A stretch of 64,000 nt of DNA. It comes from Acanthosepion lycidas (Eukaryota > Mollusca > Cephalopoda > Sepiida > Sepiidae). The position numbers and the translations under genes were made by a program. Of this stretch, positions 10,601-20,600 are shown in pieces. The stretch covers positions 79,909,072 through 79,973,071 of the forward strand of contig OZ010596.1 in assembly GCA_963932145.1 (NCBI GenBank), written 5' to 3'. The notes beneath the pieces were generated by a model. It saw nothing but the letters and a program-made list of their open reading frames with translations. It did no database searches and was not told the origin of the DNA. Within the stretch, counting starts at the first letter, position 1. Each line of letters starts with the position of its first letter.

Positions 10601-11188
10601 CCCTTCCCAAATGAACCTATTAGTGACTTTTACCTTGCTGGAAACAATCTATCTGTAAGTCAGGTAAGTTTTGGTAGTAAAGCACTTGTTGGCACTTGTT
10701 CTCCAGTTGCTGCAATCTGGTTTTCAACTGTTCATCTCTCTGGCCTCAACTCCAACTGCTGTTCAACTGTTCACAACACCCCAAGCACCTTGCTTTTATG
10801 GACCCTAGCTTCAAGCTGGAGTAGGGTGGAGTTTTCAGGGTTTCCTAAGGTTTCTTCATTTAGAATTTTCTTGCGAGGTATTATGATATCCAAATTTGGG
10901 AATTATTTCATCCTGCAGGGAAGGTGCACAGGATTTGCTCCTCCCTGTTGCTTCCACTTCCTCAGAGCCATATCTCTGTCTTTTGTTCTTTGATTCTAAA
11001 AAGGCCAGAATTTTGCACCAATAAAATTTTTTTTTTTTTTTTTTCTTTTTCAGATTGACATGGTTCAAGTGAAAGAGCAGTATGAAAAGCTGTATAATGT
11101 TTCATTGGCCAGCAGCATTTCTGGCGACACCAGTGGAGATTACAAAGAACTTCTGTTGGCCCTGATTGGAGAACGGATTCCAGGATAG
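6679..11188 (+). CDS. Annexin, 3' end of gene (two last coding exons)
   Basis: Annexins are cytosolic proteins that bind acidic phospholipid membranes through calcium; most have four repeats of about 70 residues. The two exons at 6679-6791 and 11054-11188 encode the fourth repeat and the C-terminus. The first carries [18 protein letters not shown], with the type II calcium loop K-G-L-G-T, followed by [10 protein letters not shown]. The second carries the last two helices with [17 protein letters not shown], whose acidic residues complete the calcium site, and ends IGERIPG then TAG. The splice joint is phase 0 (CTGAG|GTGAGG and TTTTTCAG|ATTGAC). Earlier repeats and the start codon must lie upstream of the window or in stretches I could not recognise, so the gene is partial here. 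Which annexin paralogue it is cannot be told from one repeat; the conserved core resembles ANXA7/A11-like and invertebrate B-type annexins. A short IGERIPG tail replaces the usual CGG(D/N)D ending. Confidence 0.88.
7003..7052. repeat. (TA)n microsatellite
   Basis: About 50 bp of alternating TA in the annexin intron, 200 bases after the donor site. Confidence 0.9.
7497..7850. repeat. Fold-back element around a (TA)n core
   Basis: Two imperfect inverted arms, about 7497-7640 and 7676-7850, flank a (TA)n centre at 7641-7678. The innermost 30 bases are nearly perfect (GCAAATTTTCTTTACAATTG against its complement, continuing into GAATTAAGAT). Farther out, matching blocks include GAGTCCTATTA / TAATAGGACTTG, ATGTTAAAACTG / CAGTTTTAACAT and GGTATAATCCAGG / CCTGGATTATACC. 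No ORF. It is a non-autonomous inverted-repeat element or an inverted duplication. Confidence 0.75.
8446..8687 (-). pseudogene. LINE reverse transcriptase C-terminal fragment
   Basis: The minus strand reads [20 protein letters not shown], then a stop, [15 protein letters not shown], and [20 protein letters not shown], ending in TAA. This matches the conserved tail of LINE ORF2 proteins (a QLRW-GHV-RM-D-R-PK pattern). It is fused directly to the endonuclease, marking a large internal deletion. Confidence 0.75.
8690..9550 (-). pseudogene. LINE endonuclease domain (EEP family)
   Basis: Minus-strand frame with [16 protein letters not shown] near the start, [14 protein letters not shown] (catalytic Glu of the exonuclease-endonuclease-phosphatase fold), [15 protein letters not shown] (catalytic Asp/Asn) and [12 protein letters not shown] (the SDH motif). 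One in-frame TAG lies between LIN and VITKRRE at about 8845. The motifs are in the expected order and spacing, so the domain is complete apart from that stop. There is no ATG start; upstream sequence in frame is open only to about 9553. It is a dead copy. Confidence 0.8.
9960..10125 (+). repeat. Dispersed repeat C, copy 1
   Basis: Family with a recurring body: TTTGCCCATAGCTGGGA, CTAACAGGTGCTA, CAGCAATTAA, GGTGGTTCCATGCTCCTCAA, CCTTGCTGCCGGATGTAGTT, CATACCCAGGAC. Other plus-strand copies are at 14440, 29622, 46222 and 47932. No coding potential and no clear terminal repeats, so the class is unknown (possibly a SINE or LINE tail). It is followed by a short TG run at 10133-10150. Confidence 0.65.
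11054..11188 (+). CDS. Annexin terminal coding exon
   Basis: A pyrimidine-rich acceptor (a run of about 17 T, then CTTTTTCAG) ends at 11053. It encodes 44 residues starting [14 protein letters not shown] and ends with TAG at 11186-11188. SGDTSGDY is the conserved end of repeat 4. No AATAAA lies in the first few hundred bases after the stop, so I cannot place the poly(A) site. Confidence 0.9.
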   Translation: MDMVQVKEQYEKLYNVSLASSISGDTSGDYKELLLALIGERIPG

Positions 11189-11823
11189 TTTTTTCCCAAC
11201 CAAGCAAACATTTTAGCTTCATTCAATAGTACTGCATGCTCAAAAAAAACAAACTCTGATATCATTAACAAACATTTATACATTTTTCTAACTGCTGAAT
11301 ATAAATTGATCTTAAGTTTTAAAAATCCAACATCCATATATTTTTTTACTTACTTATTAGTTTATTTTAAAAAAAAAAATCCTGTTGAACTTTTTTGGTG
11401 CTTAATATTTTTTTGCTCAGGTTATTAACAAAGTCATCATTTTTGGAGGGAATTATTTTTTCTATGAGTACTAAATTCGTATGCTTTAATTTTTGACAAG
11501 TAGGCATATGTCTTAAATAGTGTGAATTTCTTTAGTTGGAGCCATTATTAACTTTTGACTTGATTTTGTTTCATCTTATTTCTCAGTTTTTTTGTTTTTT
11601 TTTGTTTTTTAAAAACAAAAAATTACTAACTAAAAGGTGTGGCTCAAAAATAAGGAATTTGAACTTGCATCATATTTTGGGAAATTCGTCCAATGTGGGC
11701 ACTACTTTACTGACCGGACAATAGTGACCCATTGGAAGGCAAAATTTAAATCTAGCCATATAGCTATTCTTTGTTTATTTTCACACAGCTTTAAGTTGTT
11801 AGTGTCTTAAACATTTGAAAGCA

Positions 11824-11828
<5 letters not shown>

Positions 11829-11892
<64 letters not shown>
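11829..11892. repeat. (TA)n microsatellite
   Basis: About 64 bp of uninterrupted TA, the longest such tract in the window. Confidence 0.92.
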
Positions 11893-11894
<2 letters not shown>

Positions 11895-12279
11895 TGGACA
11901 CTGAGTGGCAACAGTCTTTTATGCTTGAATGCAATCTTTAGGCTTCAAAAAATTACTTTCAAACATGAAATACTGTCACTATCCTTGGTATTTTGCCTAT
12001 ATTTTGAAGCTGCTGGAATGCCACTTAAGACTTTGAGCAGATGGCCTTGGAATAAAGTGGGGGAGAGTAGGATAGTCTTTTTCATCTGACAATATTTGTT
12101 ATTACTAATTATTATAAATGTAATAAGAATGGCTACATGTATTTGGAAGTACGCCAAGATGTACCCAATGAAGTTTGGGTCTACCAGCCTAGATCATCTG
12201 AAGGTTTTTTTTTTTTTTTGTTTTTTTTTTTTTATTATTACCTACAAGCATTAATTTTAGTGGGTACATGTTTTTATAT

Positions 12280-12435
12280 AGATCCTACAAAGATAACTTC
12301 ACTATCAAAAGACCAAATGGTAGGTCACTTATGAGATAGGAAGAGTAAATCAGAAAGGAAACTGGAATACCATTTTTGACTTGGAAGGAATGGCAAATCT
12401 GTGTGGACAAGAAGCGATTATGCAAATAACATAAT
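12280..12435 (+). repeat. Dispersed repeat H, copy 1
   Basis: Direct repeat of 13205-13410 with matching blocks in order: TAGATCC(A/T)ACAAA, AACTTC, TCAAAAGA, AATGGTAG, AAATCAG, TGGA(A/T)TA, GTTGTGTGGAC or CTGTGTGGAC, and AGAAG. Divergence is high. The class is unknown. Confidence 0.45.
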
Positions 12436-12479
12436 CTTGTGTGTAAATTTCACCAGGATATGAAGCAAAGAATGTTAAT

Positions 12480-12700
12480 GGTAATATTAGCCTCTCCTTA
12501 TAAGGAAGCATTTATTGACTGAGCAGCCAGGTACTATTTTCAGTTGAAATTTCTAAAATCTTTCTCTTAAAACAATTTTTCAGGAAAATAGCTTTCTCAA
12601 GTTCAGTAGCTGTTATCATTCTTTCTAGTACGAATGAAGGTTTTCTTCCTAACCTTTTTGTTTGGGGGTAGTGTGGAAAGTCAACATCTTGATTATGTCA
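12480..12700 (-). repeat. Dispersed repeat D, copy 1 (minus)
   Basis: Reverse complement of the segment at 29872-30115, with a third copy at 60803-60965. Shared blocks are AAGATGTTGA, TTCCACACTACC/TT, GTTACTGAACTTGAG, TTTTCCTGAAAAA, GGCTGCTTGGT or its complement, and GCTAATATTACC. No ORF. Confidence 0.55.
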
Positions 12701-13204
12701 TTATTTTCTTTTCAAGTTACATATAATGTGCATTTTAGCTGTTGCTGCTGTTGATAGTCCTCAAGTGTTGGGGTTTCTGTTATTTGGTACAGTTCTTTGT
12801 CATTCTGTTGCACCAAGTGTGCTATTGATCTGAGAAAGCGATTGTATACAGCTGACAGTTTAGATATTTCTAAACTAGTTTGGTGGCATAGATCTTGCCT
12901 CAACTGCTTCTGGAATGTTGAAAGAAAAGATCTGGGAACAGAGAAGTGAATTCCATAGACCAGGCCCTACTACAATCTGATGTGAAACCTGGACACCGAG
13001 AGAAGAGGACATATAAAGGCTCTGTCTTCTAAAACGACTGCCTTGGATTGATTGCCAAGATAAATATCAGACAAAATCGAAATGGCTGTCATAAAGAGAG
13101 AGAGAGAGAGAGAGAGAGAAAAAGAAGAAACCTGAAGACTGGTAGAATTACACTGATTAGAAGACAGATGATAAACTGTTTTGGACATGGAATCAGATGA
13201 GAAT

Positions 13205-13410
13205 GAAGCTTTGTGTATAGATCCAACAAAACAACTTCCCTGTCAAAAGATGACATGGTAGATGAGAAAACCAAATCAGTGAGGATACTGGATTATCATA
13301 TCTGATATTTGAAAGGATTGCCTTTGACGGGAGGAAATAGCAAAGTTGTGTGGACCAGAAGTGTGCAAGTATTGCCTTGGGGATGAGGCAACAGACATAT
13401 TTGATTAGAC
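13205..13410 (+). repeat. Dispersed repeat H, copy 2
   Basis: Second copy of the unit described at 12280. Between the two lie 770 bases with a (GA)n run at 13098-13120 and no recognisable gene. Confidence 0.45.
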
Positions 13411-14439
13411 ATCAGCCTTTTAATTTATTTTTTTAAACAGTAAAATTAACACCTACTGAACTGAAATTGGTTCTGAATTACATATTAGCGATCAGAGGGC
13501 TGTTAAATTCACAAACCAATGTTGACTGGCTGAAATCATCAAGTTTTATGAAAGAAAATGTACTGCCTGGCAGGAATCAAGGCTGAATTCCCTTTATCTT
13601 AAACTCCCTTAGCTAAGATTGACTTTAATATTTCAATTATGGTAATCTTTACAAAACTGTATATGGCTACAAAGAAAATTGAGGCTATGTTTTGCTGAAG
13701 ATAGGATTAACAGATCAAGTTATTAATGCACAATCAAGATCAATGAATGTTAATTTTTTTCCACGATATTTATTGTTTGCTACCATTGAATTTTAAAGTA
13801 TACCACTCACCCATTTATATGACAGGCCAGAGTATATTATAGAAATAAACATAATAAATATTGAGTGCTTAGTGCCATTGTTTAAGACATTATTATTCAT
13901 CTCAATTCAGGCAAAAATTGTCTCCTTCATCTTAACAGATTGAATTCTTTTTTCTTTTTTGGTGATGGGCATTTTTTTTAATTACTCCCCCCCCGCTTTA
14001 CGTTATAAATAAATTTTTTCTTCCCTCATTATTGTTATTTTACGTCTTCCTAAATATAAATATTCCTATTGCAAAAACGACGTATTTTATGATCAAATTC
14101 TTCCATGATATTCTAATATAATGATTCTCACTGCAATGAAACTAAAAGAAAAGGATATTTCCTTTTAAAATGAATTTGGACATTTGAGAAACGGGGCTTC
14201 CGTATACATTCATGTAAGGGAGGTAACTCTGACCGTTCAATTGAATATAAAATTCTTTCCTTTATTAAATCAGTCAACGTTGCCATTTTCTCAATGTGGT
14301 GGCCAAGAAGGGGGTGTTTAGTGGCATATAATGCCGAAATTTAATTTTCTTGGAAGTATTAGTAATTTCATTTACAAAAATGTATTGCTGTTAATTTTTA
14401 CTACGAAAATGTATTCTTATACTTACATGGTGTTTTGCC

Positions 14440-14545
14440 CAGTTAGGACCCTAACAGATGCTACCACTGTAGGTTAGGGTGGACCTAGTAACAACAATTA
14501 AGATGTGGTTCCATGCTCCTCAAAACCTCTTGATCAGGGAAATGT
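14440..14545 (+). repeat. Dispersed repeat C, copy 2 (short)
   Basis: Partial copy: TTTTGCCCAGTTAGGACCC, CTAACAGATGCTACCA, AACAACAATTAA and GTGGTTCCATGCTCCTCAAA, ending before the GGATGTAGTT block. Confidence 0.55.
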
Positions 14546-15504
14546 AGTGGCAATTTTAATTTGAGAGTGAATTAGAAAAACAGATTCTCTTTAAATTTTC
14601 TTGCTTGAATAATTTAAAAAAAAGAAAAACAAATTTTTTTCTTTAAGAATAAGAATTCACTTTGTGACAGATTTCAAATAGTCCAATACTTAATACAATA
14701 GCAGTGTCTTCACACAATATATCCTTTTCTTTTTCTTTAGCTGTAAATGTGGCACTGAAAGAAAAAAAATCTGGGTTTTGAAATTTACTCTCTTGAACAA
14801 TAACTTCTGTTTATGTACTGACTGGAGGAAGAAATGTCTATTTGGTACATTTACTTAGAACTGAATTTTCATCATTGGCAGCATTATAGTTACATGTGAC
14901 TGGTGTAAATTTCTGTTAGTTGCAGTTGAGCTACAATGACTAACAATGACTTCTTCTGAAGTACAATGACTAACATCCCTGTTACCCAGTTAATGGGTTA
15001 TAAATGTTTGAGAAACCTTTTTAAGAAACCTCCATCAGTAAACATTACTATTTTCTTTTTCCAGTTTCTTTTACTGCTTAAAGAATTTGTTCTCTACATA
15101 ATGTTTCAGATATTTCCAGAGCACAAAGCTTAGATAGGTAGACCTGGAGAATCCCCCTTCTCCATCTCAATGAAATGGTCCCATGGAAAGGCAATGTTTA
15201 AGAATGATTTACTGAATCCAGCTATAAACTTCCAGATTTTTATTCTTTAAATATTTAAGTCCACCTACTATAAAACCCGAGAGCCACTCGGTAAAGGTTT
15301 ACTGAATGAGGTGGGCAATATAAAAGAGGGAAGTAGTGGGTATAAAAAAAACGGAAGGGAATTCATTTTGTACGAACAGTGAGAAAAAAATTTTTTTTTT
15401 TTTTTTTTTACTTTAAAACTAACAAATCCCTGCACTGATTGTTGTACCTTAAAATATCAAAATTACTCCATCTTATTTCTTCTGCCATGTATGGGAGGGA
15501 TGTC

Positions 15505-15650
15505 GGGTGGTATAATGGACAATGGCTTGGAATTAGGAATCTCTCAAGTTAATTATATTCACTTATGTGCAAATACCCCTGAAAAAGGCATGAATCCATC
15601 TCCTCCCCTAGCAATAGTAGAACTCGACTCTGGTAACTTCATTGTTATCC
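15505..15650 (+). mobile_element. SINE family A
   Basis: The head GGTGGTATAATGGACAATGG is followed by GAATTAGGAATC, a degraded B-box region, TTATATTCACTTATGTGC, AAATACCCC and GAAAAAGGCATGAATCCATC. Degenerate A- and B-box spacing is kept. No tRNA cloverleaf. Confidence 0.65.
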
Positions 15651-17215
15651 TAAAAATGTTGTTCTAACAATTCCAAATAGCTTTTGGCTTTGATACTCGC
15701 TTTTTTTTTTCTATACATTTAATGTTTAAAAAAAAAAGAAAAAAAAAAGTGGTGTGGCATGCAATTTTAAGTCTTCCTAGTCACTTCTGGTTTCCTTTTC
15801 ATGCTATTTTTATGTTCAAGTGGTTAACGACTGAAGCAGTATTGGAATAAGATGGAGTAAAAAAAAAAATATAGTTTCTCAAAGATTAAAGAACGTAATT
15901 CATTATTTTGTGATTTTTTTTTTTTTTCCTTTTCCGTGAATAGTCAGTATGTTGATCTGCAGTGTTTCTGTCACTGTTGGCAAAGAATGTTGGAGACTGA
16001 CTTTTAGACCAGACCTCCCTGCCATATTGATTATTTGCAGTATAAGTGACAAAGAATTCAAGGTTGCTTTTCAACTTCGGGTCTAGGACAAAGAGCTCAT
16101 TTTGTTTATACGCATCATTCAAGTGTTGAGAGGATATACGTAAAACTATATTGTCCTTACATAAAATAAGCTACAAGATTGATTACCATAACCCAAATCT
16201 CTTTTTCTTATTCATTCAGTCTAGCATAGTACATTTATTTGATAACCAAAGATTTGTAAATTGAGATCATAAAAAAAAACATTTGTTCATATCTAAATTT
16301 GATTTAAAAAAAAATTTGACTCTTTCTTGGGCAAAAACAAAATTAGAGAAGTTTTAAGATCACAAAAGAATGAGAAATGATTTTTTACTTTATATATTGT
16401 TTTTTTGGGAATAAAGCAAATTACTAAAATTCAAAGTTCTTTTGTTTTTAATCGTGCTATTTTGTTTTCAGTTAATTTGAAGATCAAAAAAAAAAAAAAA
16501 TATCCTAACTTGGTTAGGCTTTTGGTAAAAATCTTCACTTATTGACAGTTTACTTTTGAGGCAAAGTATGTATATGACAAAGATTAAGAATGTATTTTAG
16601 TCAAATAGTTTAAAAAAAAAAATAATCCTATCTATTGTGACAATCATGAATATCATTTTCAATTTATGAGATTATATATAAATAAATGGGTAAATATAGG
16701 TAGGTATATGAGCTAGTGATCATATACATATATATAGCAGTTTTTTCTTACACTATAGAATATTTATATGTATATATAGACAATGATGATGATGAAGGGG
16801 TCAAGAAGTGCAGTGTGACGCTTGCCAGTAGGCCAACTCTTTTTCTTCTTTGGTCAAGGAAATAGATTGCATGGCCCCCTTTCTTGGCTGTTACCCCCTG
16901 GGCAGTTGTGAAACACACCAACTCGGCCGCACCTACTTCAACTTCCTCATTGTCTGTCAATCTGTACGTCCAACTCTATCACATGCAGTCTGCCGAATGA
17001 CTTCCCTTGTCTTGTGCTGCTGGAACTCTGCTTTTTATGCTATTCCAAGATGGCCAAAGTTTGCATGTGTGCAAATATCGTCTCGGCTTGGATGAGATAT
17101 GCACACATAAATTGTGTCTTCAATAGCAGCCATATTTCTTGTTTGTCATCACTTTGCAGGTAAGACGTTTGCGCTCGTTTCAAATTCCAAGGCAAGTCAT
17201 GTCTTTCATTACAAA

Positions 17216-17221
<6 letters not shown>

Positions 17222-17266
<45 letters not shown>
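17222..17266. repeat. (TA)n microsatellite
   Basis: About 45 bp of TA, 200 bases from the OGFOD1 stop codon. Confidence 0.9.
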
Positions 17267-17274
<8 letters not shown>

Positions 17275-17470
17275 CACAAGAAATATAAATAATATATTGC
17301 ATTAATGTAAGATGTGTGTGTTAGCTTCTAACTAATGATTTTGGGAGTGGGAATCTATTTTAATACCTGGGAAATGGTAGTGGCTCCCCTGGCCATTAAA
17401 TAAAGAGTATATATCAAAGTTTGGAATTGTACAATTTATTTATTTTTATTTTTTTTTAATACAAAGCATT

Positions 17471-17617
17471 TTATTCATAGTAAATGAATGAAATGTCAAA
17501 AAACTTTTGATGTGACATCTGGGTGATTTGGTGATTGACGTGCTTGACAAAACGCAGAGTTTCCTTGTCTCGATAAACAAGGGCCAAGGAATTGTGGGCT
17601 GGGCTGACAGTCAGAAG
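17471..17617 (-). CDS. OGFOD1: OGFOD1 exon 13 (stop codon)
   Basis: Acceptor CCCCACCAG. Encodes [29 protein letters not shown] and [10 protein letters not shown], then TAA at 17473-17471. The stop is embedded in GAATAAAATG, so a canonical AATAAA overlaps it. If that signal is used, the 3' untranslated region would be only some tens of bases. Confidence 0.96.
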   Translation of the reverse strand, partial: LLTVSPAHNSLALVYRDKETLRFVKHVNHQITQMSHQKFFDISFIYYE

Positions 17618-20600
17618 CTGGTGGGGGAAGAAGAAAGAAAAAAAAAAAAAAAAAAAAAAATCAGTTAGCAACTTTTGAATTATTACAAGGAGAAACATTT
17701 ATAAATCATTGGAGAGGTTGACATACATTTGGACATTAAACGCCTATTTTAAGTTCAGGATTTCAAGAGTGGAAGGGAAACAAACTTAAAAAATCCTCCT
17801 GCTCATTTTTCCACTGGAAATATTATTTTGAAATTGGGGGATAATTATTTACCTCTTCATCTTCCCCTTTCACAATGTATGATACATAGCCTCCATAGTC
17901 AGGTTGCCAATCTGAAATAGATAAACCAAACAATATAACATTTTTTTTTTTTTTTTTTCGGGGGGGGGGGGCATATCAGTACCCGTCTGGGGGTATTGTT
18001 ACCCACACTTAAATGACAAAGCAGAAATTGGCTTTCTTTTTACCTTTGCTCCAACAGGAGTTATTAATGCCAAACATAAAATGATGAAAGTTGTTCAATT
18101 TGTAAATCATGAAAAGAGACTAAGGTGTAAGTGAAGCCAAGTTGAGGGTACAATTTAGTGTTACATATTTTACTGTTAGGTACGGAAAAGGGAACAAAAA
18201 GAGAGGAGATTGGAATAAATGTGGAAACTAAAACAAAAGCAGAGGGGGGGGGGGAGAATTTACAGTGGGTAAGTTAAAACCTTTAACATACTGGAGGTGA
18301 TTTTGTTTGCAAGTCTACAAGTGACTCAGATGAATGAATGATTGTTTGGATTTTGCAGCTGTGCTGTCGTATCCTGCTATGGCAACAGAAAATGACTATG
18401 GTTGAAATTAAATAGAGTGCAGTGGAAAAGACAGTAATAAATAATGCAGAATGATAAGCTTATATATAAAAATTCTAAACATTATTTTACTGGCTTGTGT
18501 ATTCAAGAGACTTAATAAAGATATTGTCCTATCTGGCAGGTTTCACACCTGCATTCACCATCATCTTGTTTAGAATGCTTTAGACTGCTCCCAGAGGTGT
18601 GGTGGTCTGTGAGCATCTATTGCACATTAATTTTTATTAAATTAAAATTTTTTTTTCTTTCTTTCTATTGAAGATCCAGATGTCCAGAAATCCTGTTTCT
18701 GCCAGAGGGGAGGGGGAAAAAAAAAAAAAAAGCTTGAGTCATGTGACATGTTCTTTCAGGATCACGACTTGGACTTTCCACAGCTTCTCCCTAAACTGCT
18801 TTCTTCTCCAAAGACTAGTTGCCAATGAAAGTTAGAGAGTCGGGCTTATTCTGATAATTACCATTTGTGTGTGTGTGAGTGAGTGAGAGATTTCTGCATG
18901 GGAGTGAACGCAAACTGTGCTGGAATTTGAAACCTGATAACCAAATCCATTTTCCATGCTGCTAACCCTTAAGTCACCCACACTTTGCAGAGGAGGCACG
19001 GTGGAGTAATGGATAGCGGCTTGGATTGAGGAATCGGAGAGCAGAGTTTGAATTCCAGTTGAATCCATTACATTCACTTATGTACTAATACCCTTGGGAA
19101 AGGTATGAATCCTCTTCTCCCTCCAGCTATGGGTAAATAGCAGGACAGACTGGGTTCTATAGCCTTGGATGGGAACTGGTCTAGGAGAAGGAAAACTTTG
19201 AATTCAAAACCTGCAGAGGGTCGTTTGGGGACCTTGTGGCACATAGTGCACCAGGTCTCTGTAATCGGCCCTTCAAAAAGTGTGGATGGTCCTACATGAA
19301 ACCTTCACCACTATAATCAAATCTCATGTGCTATACATGCGGGCTTGGGGTCCGCTTGTGAATTCCAAATTCCCATGAAACTCTAATATTGGAGCCGGCT
19401 CAACCTACCCCGGGTGAATGCTGTTACAAGTACAGTAAATAAAAGTCCACTTTGAAAAGTCAAACAAGAAGAAGAACACAGTCATGAATTATCAAAAGTA
19501 TCTGCCTGCCCTTTTGTTGCCCCTTAAAACTGATAAAAGAGGAAAGAATGGAGTGTCATTTTTTAAAAGGAAATGTTGGAAAATATCCCTAAAAGATTTG
19601 TCACATTTTGTTTTGTATTAATTAATGCTCAGTTAATTAAACAATACTGTTCTTTTGTTAGATGCTACAGAAAAAAGGAATATAATTAAATGTGACTTAC
19701 TTTCACATCCAAAAAAGAGGAGAGCATCTAAGGCATAGTCTGCCATTTCAGCATCCGTGTCCTGCAAAAGTGTATAACAGCCGTGCCTCCAGAGACGTAC
19801 ATCATAACTGCAGCGAGCCTTGCAGTTGGAACTGGCAGATGCAACTGAAGATTCATTGGCTGAAGAAGTTAAAAAGAAAAAGTATTTTTGAAAATTATCA
19901 AATCTATTCATATTTGGTATAATTCAAAAAGAAGATCCAGACTTTAAAGAGCGGCAAATAAAATTATTCACTATATAAAAAAAAAAAGAAGCCCTTTACT
20001 AATCCCTAAAAAGTCAAGAGGCCTTGAAAGTGGTGGAGGAAGAAAAAATAAAGCCAGACACTCTTGAAAGTGGTGGTGGTGGGGGTAAAGCCAAGATACT
20101 ATTGAAAGTGAGAGGGGTAGAAAAAAGAAGCTAAGATACTATTGAAAGTGAGAGGGGTAGAAAAAAGAAGCTAAGATACTATTGAAAGTGAGAGGGGTAG
20201 AAAAAAGAAGCTAAGATACTATTGAAAGTGAGAGGGGTAGAAAAAAGAAGCTAAGATACTATTGAAAGTGAGAGGGGTAGAAAAAAGAAGCTAAGATACT
20301 ATTGAAAGTGAGAGGGGTAGAAAAAAGAAGCTAAGATACTATTGAAAGTGAGAGGGGTAGAAAAAAGAAGCTAAGATACTATTGAAAGTGAGAGGGGTAG
20401 AAAAAAGAAGCTAAGATACTATTGAAAGTGAGAGGGGTAGAAAAAGATACACTTGAAATAGCCAATATCTGTCAACATTTTTTACTGATAAAGTGAAACC
20501 TACATGACAATGTTTGTCAAGGGAAGTTCTCAATATGTAGTCAAAGGTGAAAGGGTGTCACTTGGGTGGACTCCTGCTTTGATTTTGAAGAAGTTAGTGT

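Larger units (their letters stand above)
11189..17470. other. Intergenic region between convergent annexin and OGFOD1
   Basis: No exon recognised on either strand. It contains a (TA)n run (11829-11892), copies of dispersed repeats (12280, 12480, 13205, 14440), a GA run (13098-13120), a SINE (15505), many A or T runs and a second (TA)n run (17222-17266). The two genes end towards each other, so both 3' untranslated regions and poly(A) sites fall inside. The short open frames have no domain I can name. Confidence 0.7.
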